From: JBGTFE01 sp049799955
GTDB lineage: Bacteria; Acidobacteriota; Blastocatellia; Pyrinomonadales; Pyrinomonadaceae
Assembly (NCBI GenBank): GCA_049799955.1
Contig: JBARIW010000103.1
Span: 4,518-68,517 of the forward strand
Reading direction: 5' to 3'
DNA: 64,000 bases
Program-made: the position numbers and the translations under genes
Shown: piece after piece, positions 8,143-16,559 of the stretch
How the letters are laid out: each line of letters begins with the position of its first letter
How positions within the stretch are numbered: position 1 is the first letter of the stretch
The notes under the pieces: model-generated
The model's database searches: none
Told to the model about the DNA's origin: nothing
What the model saw: only the letters and a program-made list of their open reading frames with translations

Positions 8143-8565
8143 TTAATCATCCAAACCTAAAATGGATTTATTTTCGTCTTCTTTTCCGAGAATCTTTTTA
8201 CCGGCTGTTTTCAACGCCGTCGCCGGATTTAAATGTACTCCGAGCTGTTCCATCAAAAACTTGCTTTTCCCGATTTTCAACCCTTCAAAAATCTCTTCAA
8301 GCTCTTCTTTATTCTCAAGTGAATCCATCATTATCGATTTGCTCGAAATTTTCTCGATGACTTTATTTTGCTGTTCGATTACCGAATCTTTTTGAGAAAT
8401 AATTACATTTTTCTCTTGAATCGTTTCGGATTGAATCATCATAACCTTTTCGGCTAATTGGATTTCCCTGACAGTCATTTTTTGCGAATGTTCAAGATTT
8501 TCGATTTGCTGCTGCAATCTCATCGCCGCAAAACTTTCATCATAAACAATCGGACTGGAAGGCAA
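8143..8565 (-). CDS. Hypothetical coiled-coil protein
   Basis: 140 residues, not recognised. Residues about 14-75 are rich in Gln, Glu, Lys and Ile with heptad spacing and should form a long coiled coil. The C-terminal 60 residues are mixed and end in a charged tail. There is no signal peptide or membrane segment, so it is probably cytoplasmic. It starts 21 bases after the stop of the next upstream gene on the same strand, so the two are likely co-transcribed. Possibly both were acquired together, since both lack recognisable relatives. Function unknown. Confidence 0.55.
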   Translation of the reverse strand: MPSSPIVYDESFAAMRLQQQIENLEHSQKMTVREIQLAEKVMMIQSETIQEKNVIISQKDSVIEQQNKVIEKISSKSIMMDSLENKEELEEIFEGLKIGKSKFLMEQLGVHLNPATALKTAGKKILGKEDENKSILGLDD

Positions 8566-8586
8566 ATTTAAATAAACGGCAAGCGC

Positions 8587-9351
8587 TTAACGAATTTTGT
8601 CTAATGCTTCAATATCATCGGTCGGAGTAACTGAAAAAAGAACTTTTCCTGCTTCTTCTTTCAAATTTGCAGTTGCATTTAATCCTAAATCCTTAAGAAA
8701 GGTAGCAAAATATTCAAGGTACTGTTTACAAGGAACTTTTATCTCGTCAGGAAAATTGAATGATGCAAGAATCTCATCTGAATGAAAATTTATTAATAAA
8801 GATTCTTCAGTTTGTATGTGCCACTTTTTTAAGATTTTCTCATAATAATCAATTACATCGCCAATTTTTGCAAATTTAGGGTTTTCGAAAAAAGTAACTG
8901 CAAATTCACTTCTTGAAACTCTAGATATTTTCACATTTTTTTGTTCAGAGTTTTCTAATATTTTTTGGAAAGTAAAAACATAATCAGCGAAATTATATAG
9001 TGACTTCCATTTGGAAAAATCGGGCGAAAGCCTAAATACAATTTCATATTCTGGTTGCGATTTATTATTATTCACAAAAAATCGGACATAATTTATTATA
9101 GCTGTCCAATCAAAATCCACGATAAATCCCAAATGTCTAAAGTGTGGTAAATCTGAAAATAGATGAGGTAATAATAATTTGCTGGTTTGTTCATCTCTTA
9201 ATCGCAACCAAAAATTTTTGCCGGTTAAAACAGATTGTCCTTTTTCCTTATCGTAATAATAATCTACATTTATACTTGCGCCTTTAGACCAAATGTCATC
9301 AACGTAAAGGTTTAATTTATTTCTGTCTTTATCTTTTCTTAGTTCTATCAT
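8587..9351 (-). CDS. Hypothetical protein, AT-rich ORFan
   Basis: About 254 residues, not recognised. No transmembrane segment or signal peptide is visible; it is rich in Lys, Asp, Phe and Tyr. The DNA is visibly more AT-rich than neighbouring genes, with many AAA, ATT and TTT codons, which suggests later acquisition. I chose the ATG at 9351 over a TTG nine bases earlier; neither has a convincing ribosome binding site. It lies 13 bases after the ftsY stop on the same strand and is followed by the coiled-coil gene, so the three could share a transcript. Function unknown. Confidence 0.55.
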   Translation of the reverse strand: MIELRKDKDRNKLNLYVDDIWSKGASINVDYYYDKEKGQSVLTGKNFWLRLRDEQTSKLLLPHLFSDLPHFRHLGFIVDFDWTAIINYVRFFVNNNKSQPEYEIVFRLSPDFSKWKSLYNFADYVFTFQKILENSEQKNVKISRVSRSEFAVTFFENPKFAKIGDVIDYYEKILKKWHIQTEESLLINFHSDEILASFNFPDEIKVPCKQYLEYFATFLKDLGLNATANLKEEAGKVLFSVTPTDDIEALDKIR

Positions 9352-9364
9352 TCCCAACAAAAAA

Positions 9365-10402
9365 TTAATTAAAAAGCCCGTTTACGTAGCTTTCCGGGTC
9401 AAAAACCATTAAATCGTCAACCTGTTCGCCGATGCCGACGTAGCGAATCGGGAGATTTAATTCTTTGGCGATGGCGACGGCGATGCCGCCTTTTGCCGTG
9501 CCGTCGAGCTTGGTTAAAACGATTCCGGTAACGTCGGCGACTTTCATAAATTGGCGCGCCTGTTCGAGTCCGTTTTGTCCGGTTACGGCGTCAATTACCA
9601 GCAAAGTTTCGTGCGGCGCGTCCTGGACTTCGCGGGCGGCGATGCGTTTCATTTTTTCGAGTTCCGCCATCAGATTCGATTTGTTGTGCAGGCGTCCGGC
9701 TGTGTCAACGATTAGAACATCGGCGTTTCTGGCTTTGGCGGATTTCAGCGCGTCGAACAAAACGGCTGCCGGGTCTGTTCCCTGTTTTTGCTGGATTAGA
9801 GGAACTCCGGCGCGCTGCGACCAGATTTCGAGCTGCTCGGAAGCAGCGGCGCGGAATGTGTCGGCGGCGCAGATTAAAATTTCGTTTCCTTCGTTTTTTA
9901 TGCGCTGCGCGAGCTTGCCGATGGTCGTCGTTTTGCCGACGCCGTTGACGCCGACGACCATTAAAACGTACGGTTTGATTTCCAAATCGTATTTCGTCTC
10001 GTCCGCGATGCCGCGTTCTTCCGAGTGATGCAGAATCGTTAAAAGCTCTTTCTTCATCGTCGCTTTTAAGACCTGCAAATCGTTGATTTCCTGACGCGAT
10101 ACGCCGCGACGGACGGCGTCGAGAATCTGCATTGTCGTCGCAACGCCGATGTCTGTGGTTATCAGCATTTCTTCAAGCTCGTCGAGAAAAGTTTCGTCAA
10201 TCTGCTTGCGGTTTTCGAAAATCGTGTCGAGCTTGTTGTTTATCGAATGGCGCGTTTTTTCAATCGCTTTGCTGAAACGCACGCCGATTTCCTTCTCGAC
10301 CGCTTCTTCCTGCGCCTTTAGCTCCTCGATGGATTTGTCCAAGCCCAAAACTGAGGTTGAAAATTTATCTTCGTCTTTCTTTCTTCGCCAAAAAAATGCC
10401 AT
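9365..10402 (-). CDS. ftsY: Signal recognition particle receptor FtsY
   Basis: 345 residues. It is the SRP GTPase receptor that docks ribosome-nascent chain complexes at the membrane. The NG domain is complete: helical N domain about 40-130, P-loop GVNGVGKTT at 151-159, DTFRAAA at 181-187, DTAGR at 233-237 and TKLDG near 301. The acidic A domain of E. coli FtsY is missing; instead a short basic N terminus (MAFFWRRKKDEDK) could touch lipid, as in many non-enterobacterial FtsY proteins. A 7-mer repeat lies immediately upstream of the ATG, so the leader is atypical. Confident. Confidence 0.95.
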   Translation of the reverse strand: MAFFWRRKKDEDKFSTSVLGLDKSIEELKAQEEAVEKEIGVRFSKAIEKTRHSINNKLDTIFENRKQIDETFLDELEEMLITTDIGVATTMQILDAVRRGVSRQEINDLQVLKATMKKELLTILHHSEERGIADETKYDLEIKPYVLMVVGVNGVGKTTTIGKLAQRIKNEGNEILICAADTFRAAASEQLEIWSQRAGVPLIQQKQGTDPAAVLFDALKSAKARNADVLIVDTAGRLHNKSNLMAELEKMKRIAAREVQDAPHETLLVIDAVTGQNGLEQARQFMKVADVTGIVLTKLDGTAKGGIAVAIAKELNLPIRYVGIGEQVDDLMVFDPESYVNGLFN

Positions 10403-10408
10403 ATAATT

Positions 10409-10440
10409 GATTTTAGATTTTAGATTTTGGATTTTGGATT
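10409..10440. repeat. GATTTTA/GATTTTG 7-mer array upstream of ftsY
   Basis: Four to five tandem 7-mers (GATTTTA GATTTTA GATTTTG GATTTTG GATT) sit a few bases from the ftsY start codon. It shares its unit with the array inside rsmA. No inverted partner is present at this site. Confidence 0.75.
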
Positions 10441-10510
10441 GCGTTATCTATCGACATTCCAATTTATTAAATCTTTCACAAAGTTTCGATTATAAGAAAG
10501 AATAAGACAA

Positions 10511-10632
10511 AGTAAAAAGGCAGAAGTAAAAAGTAAAAAGTAAAAAGTAAAAATAAGAGCGTCTTGCTTCAATTCGAAAATCGAGAAGACGCTCTTTAAT
10601 TTTGCCTTTTTACTTTTTACTTTTTACTTTTT
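10511..10632. repeat. AGTAAAA 7-mer hairpin with GC-rich core
   Basis: Five AGTAAAA-type units (10512-10554) face several complementary TACTTTT units (10606-10630). Between them lies a conventional stem, AGAGCGTCTT at 10556-10565 with AAGACGCTCT at 10586-10595. The right arm touches the stop codon of the minus-strand gene ending at 10632, so it probably terminates that gene. The same unit recurs at 42014-42086. Confidence 0.85.
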
Positions 10633-12287
10633 CATCTTCGGAACATATTCAGTTTTTCCGTGTTTTTATACAGTAAATATCCGAGAATGACCGCGAAGAC
10701 AATTGAAAAATAGAACGTAAACCAGCTTCCGACGGCGGTTGCGGGCAGATTTCCCATTCCCGGCAGTTCGAACGGTTTGAAAACCATTTTCAGAATAAAG
10801 CCGATTGAGCCGGTAATTATTGTCAGAAGCACCATCATTCCGAGAACTTTGAAATAGTCGAAGCCTAAATGCTTGATTGTATCAAGCCCGACCATCGGAT
10901 TGAGCGTCGCCGTAAACGAGCGCGTGTAGCTGGCGACGGCGCAGGCTGCCGGATAGTAAAAGAAGCCCCAGAGAAGCGAAATTATTAACGGAATGACCAG
11001 AACTTTAGCTGTTTTCAAAAGCGTTTCAACCACCTTTTGCGCCGGAATGTCTTGTCCGCCGGTGCTTGCAGCAAGAGTTTTCAGCTTATCCGTTTCCATC
11101 TGTTTTCGCATATTTTCCAAATCCGCCTGTCTGGCGCGGTCGTTGTCGCGCATCCAAACATCCTCCCGTTTAATATTTTTATCTCTGAGCGACGGGTCGT
11201 CCTGCATACTTTCCATCTGGGAGACAATGTTCGTCTGGTCTTTTTGAAGCGTTGTCGAAATCGTTTTCCACATATACCACGCGCCGCCGCCGATGATGGC
11301 GATTGTCAGACCGAAGCTGACGATATATGTGCCGAGACTCAGGAAAAACGGGTGAACCATATCGTCCCAGAGCGAAAACTCGTCAAAGCTCGGCATAAAA
11401 TTTCCGCCGATTTTGCCCTGCGAAAAGTTTTCGACCGTATTTGCCATGATTCCGAAAGTGAGCATATTCGAAAGCATAAAACAGATAATTACGGCGGCGA
11501 GCATCATAAAGCTGCCCATTCCCGAAGCCGATTGTCCGAGATTGAAAAGCATAAACAAAATCGCGCCGAAAATCAGGCTGGCTTTAAATTTGAACGGGTA
11601 AGCGAAGGCGCGTCCGAAATCCGCGACACCGAAACCCTCGTTCATATCTGCTCGAAACTGGTAATCCTGAACCTGATTTTGCTGAACCTGTTTGATTAAA
11701 CTGCACATCGAGCCGCACATCGGGCAGATTTTTACGTTTCCGCCGTAGCCTTTCGGACACGCTTTGCAGAAAACGTTCATACACGTATCGCACAAATAGC
11801 TCGCTTCCGCGTCAGCATGAATCATGCAGACGTTAGCCGCCGGCATCTGCGGCGCAAATTGGGGTTGATTAAATGCGGGATTCGGCGGCGGCGGAATAAA
11901 ATTTTCGGTCGATGGCAGACTTTCATTTATCGTAAAATTGTTCGGCGGCGAAAAATCGGTTTGCTGCGGCGAAAAATTTTGTGTCGGGGTAAAAGCTTCG
12001 GGAATATTGTCGGGAAACTCCGTCGGCTGCGTCGCAAAGCCTGCCTGCACTTCGCCTTCAGTCGTCGAAAACTGAATCGCCGGCATCGGCTGTCCCATAT
12101 CTTTCGCGTTGAAAAACCCGTAAAGCAAAGGGATTTTTCCCGCTTCGAGCCAGCGCAGATTTCCGCGCCGAACTTTATCGACACGCAAAAGCGAGCCTTC
12201 GTCTATCCAGTTTACCAAGCCTTGAAAATTCGTCTCGTAAACTTCGCCGTTAACATCGACATGCCATGATTCATTCGGATTTATCAT
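10632..12287 (-). CDS. Zinc-finger membrane protein with N-terminal GYF-2-like domain
   Basis: 551 residues. About 1-70 resembles the small domains (GYF-2-like) found before membrane regions in bacterial proteins. A proline-rich linker (about 75-150) follows, then a compact zinc-binding segment with CMIHADAEASYLCDTC and CKACP followed by CPMC (about 153-200), B-box-like in spacing. The rest holds five to six transmembrane helices with a charged loop between the third and fourth. Members of this loose group have no established biochemical role. I chose the ATG at 12287 over a TTG nine bases earlier. The 7-mer repeat ends directly at this ATG, leaving no Shine-Dalgarno. It lies next to the signalling genes, so a regulatory role is possible but unproven. 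Confidence 0.7.
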   Translation of the reverse strand: MINPNESWHVDVNGEVYETNFQGLVNWIDEGSLLRVDKVRRGNLRWLEAGKIPLLYGFFNAKDMGQPMPAIQFSTTEGEVQAGFATQPTEFPDNIPEAFTPTQNFSPQQTDFSPPNNFTINESLPSTENFIPPPPNPAFNQPQFAPQMPAANVCMIHADAEASYLCDTCMNVFCKACPKGYGGNVKICPMCGSMCSLIKQVQQNQVQDYQFRADMNEGFGVADFGRAFAYPFKFKASLIFGAILFMLFNLGQSASGMGSFMMLAAVIICFMLSNMLTFGIMANTVENFSQGKIGGNFMPSFDEFSLWDDMVHPFFLSLGTYIVSFGLTIAIIGGGAWYMWKTISTTLQKDQTNIVSQMESMQDDPSLRDKNIKREDVWMRDNDRARQADLENMRKQMETDKLKTLAASTGGQDIPAQKVVETLLKTAKVLVIPLIISLLWGFFYYPAACAVASYTRSFTATLNPMVGLDTIKHLGFDYFKVLGMMVLLTIITGSIGFILKMVFKPFELPGMGNLPATAVGSWFTFYFSIVFAVILGYLLYKNTEKLNMFRR

Positions 12288-12288
12288 A

Positions 12289-12372
12289 AGATTCAAGATT
12301 CAAGATTCAAGATTCAAGATTCAAGATTTTGTATTCGATTTTGAATTTTGAATCTTGAATCTTGAATCTTAA
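12289..12372. repeat. ATTCAAG 7-mer hairpin
   Basis: About five and a half ATTCAAG units (12291-12328) are mirrored by TTGAATC units (12340-12370). It fills the gap between the HD-GYP gene stop and the ATG of the zinc-finger gene, with no spacer before that ATG. Confidence 0.85.
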
Positions 12373-12378
12373 ATTTTT

Positions 12379-14172
12379 CTAAGCAACTTTTTGCAGTGGA
12401 GCGTCAGCCGTTTTTATCGACTTTAATTTTACGGTGCCGATTCCGATTTGCCCGTCGGCGCAGGCTTGTACAAGCGCTTCGACGACCTTGCCGTCATAAC
12501 GCGTGCCGACAAAGCTTTTAATGCGGTCGAGCGCGTCGGGCAGTGTCATTCCTTTTGAATACGGTCGGTCAATCGTCATTGCATCAAAGGTGTCGGCAAC
12601 CGAGACGATTTTTGCCTGAAGCGGAATTTCATCGCCTTTTAAACCTTGCGGATAGCCTTCACCGTTGACCATTTCGTGATGCATATACATTCCCGGCAAA
12701 AATTCTTTCATCGCCGGAATCTGCGACATAATTTTGAAACCCGCTTTCGGGTGAGTTTTCATAATCTCGTATTCTTCGTTGGTCAGCGCGGCGGGCTTTT
12801 TCAAAATCGAATCGTCAATCGCGATTTTGCCGACATCGTGAAGAAGCGCGCTGATGCGAAGCGTTTCGAGCTCTTCCGCGTCCATGCCCATTCGCTGACC
12901 GATAGCGACCGAAACGCGGCAGACGCGTTCGGAATGACCGCGCGTGTAGCGGTCTTTGCCGTCAATCGCGGCGGCGAGCGCTTTGACTGTTCCTACAAAA
13001 AGCTCGCGGTTTTCTTCGGCGGCTTTGGCGAGCTTGGCTATATCTTCTTCCAGATTGTCGCTCATCAAATTGAAAGTTTCGCCCAGAGTGCCGATTTCGG
13101 TTATGCTTTTTGTCGCGACTCTGGTTGAAAAATCGCCTGCGGCGATGTTTTTTGCCGCCCCGACAAGCTTTAATAAAGGCGAGGTTAATTGTCTTGCCAG
13201 AAGACTTCCGACGACGAGCGCGAAAAATGCGAAGACAAGACTTATCAGCCACGTTTGTTTGCGCATTTCGCCAACCGATGCGAGCGCTTTGTTTTCGTCC
13301 TGCATCGCAATGACGCCGAGATTCAGCTCATTGTTAACGCTCGCGGTCGAATACGCGCCGAGCATTTCATACTTTACGCCTTTGTATTCAGCCGTAAACG
13401 GAACGAGCGCCGATTGAATCTGGCGATTTGCTTCCTTCCATTCCTGCACGATTTTAAGGTCGTTTAGCAATTTCTGATTTGTAGAAACGCTCACGTCAGG
13501 ATACGCCACGGCGCGCCCTTCGTCGTCAACGACGAAAACAATCGGCAAACCGGCTTTCCAGAGCTCGTCTTCGCCGATTGAGCGCGTTTCGGAGATAATC
13601 AGCGAAATGTCCTTTAGCGAAACTATTCCGATAACGGCGGCTGAAATGTTGTTTTCGATAACCACCGGCGAAGCAAAAGTTAAAACAATATCGCCGCTTG
13701 AAGCAATTTTTTGCGGCTTGCCGATAACCGATTTTTTATTTTCAACCCGCGATAAAAGAGTGGTCGAAATACTTTCGACTTCATCCTTTAAAATCGCTTC
13801 CGAACGAAAAACGGATAATGATTCGCCTTTTATCGGTTTGACGTAAAGGGCAATTAAATTCGGGTTTTCCTTTAACGTTATGCTGAGTTTTTGTTCGGTC
13901 TGAGGCGAAGATAAAATGGCAAAGTCGTTCGACAGTTCCAGCGCCTTCGCATAACTTCCGACTAAATCGGCGTAACGCTGACCGAACATTTCAATCTGGC
14001 TGGCTTTTTCCTGTACGAGCTGTGTTTGATAACGATTTTCTACCGAGCGAAGCTCTCTGCCGCTGCGGTCTGACAAAAACCAGCCTGTCAGGACAAGCGG
14101 GACAAGTCCGACCAGCAAAAGCGTAATCACGACAAAATAGATTAGACCGATTTTTTTTGAAGTTTGAGGCAT
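12379..14172 (-). CDS. Membrane sensor with HAMP and HD-GYP domain, probable c-di-GMP phosphodiesterase
   Basis: 597 residues. Transmembrane helix about 8-32, a periplasmic Cache-like sensor domain about 35-300, second helix about 305-327, HAMP about 328-380 and an HD-GYP domain about 395-580. Key residues are visible: ALLHDVGK with the HD pair near 445-446, and GEGYPQGLKGDEIP holding the GYP near 503-505. HD-GYP proteins hydrolyse c-di-GMP with a bimetal centre. The ligand of the sensor domain is unknown. It lies between the phosphatase gene and the zinc-finger membrane gene, all on the same strand, each separated by a repeat hairpin, so transcription of the run may be partly uncoupled. Confidence 0.88.
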   Translation of the reverse strand: MPQTSKKIGLIYFVVITLLLVGLVPLVLTGWFLSDRSGRELRSVENRYQTQLVQEKASQIEMFGQRYADLVGSYAKALELSNDFAILSSPQTEQKLSITLKENPNLIALYVKPIKGESLSVFRSEAILKDEVESISTTLLSRVENKKSVIGKPQKIASSGDIVLTFASPVVIENNISAAVIGIVSLKDISLIISETRSIGEDELWKAGLPIVFVVDDEGRAVAYPDVSVSTNQKLLNDLKIVQEWKEANRQIQSALVPFTAEYKGVKYEMLGAYSTASVNNELNLGVIAMQDENKALASVGEMRKQTWLISLVFAFFALVVGSLLARQLTSPLLKLVGAAKNIAAGDFSTRVATKSITEIGTLGETFNLMSDNLEEDIAKLAKAAEENRELFVGTVKALAAAIDGKDRYTRGHSERVCRVSVAIGQRMGMDAEELETLRISALLHDVGKIAIDDSILKKPAALTNEEYEIMKTHPKAGFKIMSQIPAMKEFLPGMYMHHEMVNGEGYPQGLKGDEIPLQAKIVSVADTFDAMTIDRPYSKGMTLPDALDRIKSFVGTRYDGKVVEALVQACADGQIGIGTVKLKSIKTADAPLQKVA

Positions 14173-14260
14173 TCAGGTTTGAAGAGCGAAGAACTTCGCT
14201 CTTCTAATTTTAGAATAAATCAAACCAAAACGTCAACAAGTTTTAACAATTAACAAAAAG

Positions 14261-14329
14261 AAAAATGGTTTTGGTCTTTGGCTTTAGGTTTTTGCAAAAA
14301 CCAAAGACCAAAAGCCAAAAACCATTTTT
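14261..14329. repeat. GGTCTTT/CCAAAGA 7-mer hairpin
   Basis: Left arm 14261-14294, right arm 14295-14329. Both are built of GGNNTTT-type 7-mers and fold back on each other, but the order of the variable units differs: GGTCTTT then GGCTTTA on one side, GGCTTTT then GGTCTTT in the complement of the other. The right arm ends at the stop codon region (14330) of the phosphatase gene. Confidence 0.8.
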
Positions 14330-15985
14330 CTATTTTCTCTTGACGATAACCAGAGTTATATCATCATTTGCGGGCGCAGTTTGAGTGAAGGCTGAAAGCG
14401 CGGATTCGACTTTATCGCGCATACCGGCGGCGGAAGATTTGATATTTTTGCTGATGACCTGTGTGAGTCTTTCCATGCCGAATTCGTCACCAGCCAGATT
14501 ATTGGCTTCATTAACACCGTCCGAATATATGACTAACGTATCGCCGGAGTAAAGATTAACCGTTCCGACTTCATATTCGGCGCTCGGCAAAATTCCGAGC
14601 GGAAATCCGCCCGATTCCAACTGTTCGACTCTGCCGTCGGCGCGTCCCATTATCGGCGGATTATGCCCGGCGTTAATATATCTTAAAACTCCGTTTTGCG
14701 GGTCGAGTTCGGCGATAAAGAGCGTAACGAAACGGTTTGTCGGCGTATTGTCGGCGAGATACTGATTAACGGACGTTACGGTCTGATGCAGCGAAGTTTT
14801 CGCGGCGACCTGACCGTGAATCGCGGCGTGAAGACTCGACATCAAAAGCGCGGCGGCAGTTCCTTTGCCCGAAACATCGCCGAGCGCAATCATCATTTTT
14901 TTATCGTGCAGCGAGATAAAATCGTAATAATCGCCGCCGATTTCATAGCATGAAAACGAAATTCCCTGAAATTCGTAATCGTCCATCACGGGCGGCGCGG
15001 AAGGCTGAAATGTCTGCTGAATTTCGGTCGCAAGCTCAAGCTCGCGCTCCATTCTTTCGCGTTCAAAACGTTCTTCCAAAAGTCGGGCGTTTTCGACGCG
15101 AATCGAAGCGACCGAAGCAAGCGTCGTCAAAATATTCAGATGTTCTTCGCTGAAAGTCGCTTCGCTGGTCGGCGAATCGGCATAAATAATGCCGAAAACT
15201 TCCGTTTCGCTGACGCTCAAAGGTACTGCCAGAACCGAGCGAATACCGAGCAGAGCCATCGTCTGGCTGGCATAACGCGGGTCGTGCTGGGCGTCGGCGG
15301 TCAAAACGGATTTGCCGTTTTTCATTACCTCTTCCATCACCGTGCTGCTGATTCGGACTTCTTCGATTCGCTCTTCCTTGCCGCGCTGGCGGGCGACGAG
15401 AATTTTCATTCCGCCTTCAGCCGTTTCGTCGCGCAGCATTACCACGACGCGTTCCGCCGGAACGGCTTCGAAAACGAGCGATGCGACCTGATTCAAAGTT
15501 TCATCCAGACCGCTTGAAGAAAGCAGCGCGACGCCGACCTTGCTGATTAAGCCGAGCAATTCTGTTCTGGAAGAAAACTGCGATTCGAGAATTTCCGATG
15601 TCGGATTTTTCCTCTGCGCGAGCGCAATCGTCATTGCCGGGTCGAGCGTCTGCGTCGTATCGGTAATCAGAGTCGAATTTTTATTTCTGAGCAAACGCTC
15701 GTCGTCAAAGACAATGACCGTTTCACCGATTTGAATCTCGCCGCCGGACATCAGCGGAATCGGCATCGAAACGAGCGAGCCGTTGTAGCGCGTTCCGTTT
15801 GCCGAGCCTAAATCCTGTAGCCAGTAAGAATCGCCTTCCTGACGAACTTCGGCGTGAAGCCTTGACGCAAAAGCATCGGGAATACAGATGTCGCTGCGCG
15901 CCGAGCGCCCGATGGTCGTCCGCAGGCGCGCGAGCGGAAAAGTATCGGTTGTGCGGTCTGAGTTTTTAAGAATTAATTGCGGCAT
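14330..15985 (-). CDS. FHA-GAF-PP2C (SpoIIE/RsbU-type) serine phosphatase
   Basis: 551 residues. An N-terminal FHA domain (about 1-100: GRSARSDICIPD, SRLHAEV and SANGT are the phosphothreonine-binding landmarks) is followed by a GAF domain (about 145-300) and a PPM/SpoIIE phosphatase domain (about 340-551, with GDYYDF and GDVSGKGTAAALLMS metal-binding motifs). Such proteins dephosphorylate anti-sigma-factor antagonists or other phosphoserine proteins; the FHA suggests recruitment to a kinase product. A Ser/Thr kinase is encoded two genes upstream on the same strand, a natural partner. No STAS or anti-sigma gene is in the window. Cytoplasmic; no membrane segment. Confidence 0.88.
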   Translation of the reverse strand: MPQLILKNSDRTTDTFPLARLRTTIGRSARSDICIPDAFASRLHAEVRQEGDSYWLQDLGSANGTRYNGSLVSMPIPLMSGGEIQIGETVIVFDDERLLRNKNSTLITDTTQTLDPAMTIALAQRKNPTSEILESQFSSRTELLGLISKVGVALLSSSGLDETLNQVASLVFEAVPAERVVVMLRDETAEGGMKILVARQRGKEERIEEVRISSTVMEEVMKNGKSVLTADAQHDPRYASQTMALLGIRSVLAVPLSVSETEVFGIIYADSPTSEATFSEEHLNILTTLASVASIRVENARLLEERFERERMERELELATEIQQTFQPSAPPVMDDYEFQGISFSCYEIGGDYYDFISLHDKKMMIALGDVSGKGTAAALLMSSLHAAIHGQVAAKTSLHQTVTSVNQYLADNTPTNRFVTLFIAELDPQNGVLRYINAGHNPPIMGRADGRVEQLESGGFPLGILPSAEYEVGTVNLYSGDTLVIYSDGVNEANNLAGDEFGMERLTQVISKNIKSSAAGMRDKVESALSAFTQTAPANDDITLVIVKRK

Positions 15986-16002
15986 ACTTGACTGAATTTA
16001 TT

Positions 16003-16530
16003 TTATGATTCGTTGTCTTTTCTGACAATTTGCTTTTGCCCGTAAATCACGACCGTTCCGGCAAGAAAATCGTGCAGGGCGCGACCTTTTGAATTAATTA
16101 CGGAAATAAAAAAACCTAGTCCGAATGTCAGAATCGTTAAAGGATAACCGATTAAATGCCGGATAAAAAGACTGCCCAGAGAAGGCGATTTCCCGTCTTT
16201 TTTAACTACTCTGAGTCCGGTCAGCATTTTACCGATGCTCTGCCCGACAAGCAGCGGCAGAATAACGAAATTCGTCAGCGCGAGCAGAACCATTATCAGC
16301 CAGCCGGCGTTAAATATTTCGTTATTCAGAATCTTTGACGGTTCGCGTCCCGTATATTTATAAATCAAAAGACTTATAATCGGGATTGCGACCAGAATTA
16401 TATAGTCGATTAAAATTGCGCCGCAGCGCAGTAAAAATGGAGCTTTCAGGCGTTCCGCGTCGAAATTTACGACGATTTGTTCCGGTTTTATACTTCTGGT
16501 GGAAGTTTGTCTTACAACTTGCGCGCTCAT
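16003..16530 (-). CDS. RDD family membrane protein
   Basis: 175 residues with three to four transmembrane helices and the RDD pattern: a basic-acidic start of the first helix (RCGAILIDYIIL, about 36-47), GQSIGKMLTGLRVV in the middle and GRALHDFLAGTVV near the end. RDD proteins are poorly understood; some act in ion or antibiotic transport. It sits between the Ser/Thr kinase and the phosphatase genes with gaps of under 30 bases, so it is almost certainly co-transcribed with them. Its job in that context is unknown. Confidence 0.85.
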   Translation of the reverse strand: MSAQVVRQTSTRSIKPEQIVVNFDAERLKAPFLLRCGAILIDYIILVAIPIISLLIYKYTGREPSKILNNEIFNAGWLIMVLLALTNFVILPLLVGQSIGKMLTGLRVVKKDGKSPSLGSLFIRHLIGYPLTILTFGLGFFISVINSKGRALHDFLAGTVVIYGQKQIVRKDNES

Positions 16531-16559
16531 AAAATATCTAAAAAACTTTTCCTGAATCC

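Noticed and set aside
12289..12372. CRISPR array
   Set aside because: Repeats are 7 nt without spacers and fold back on themselves; no cas genes in the window.
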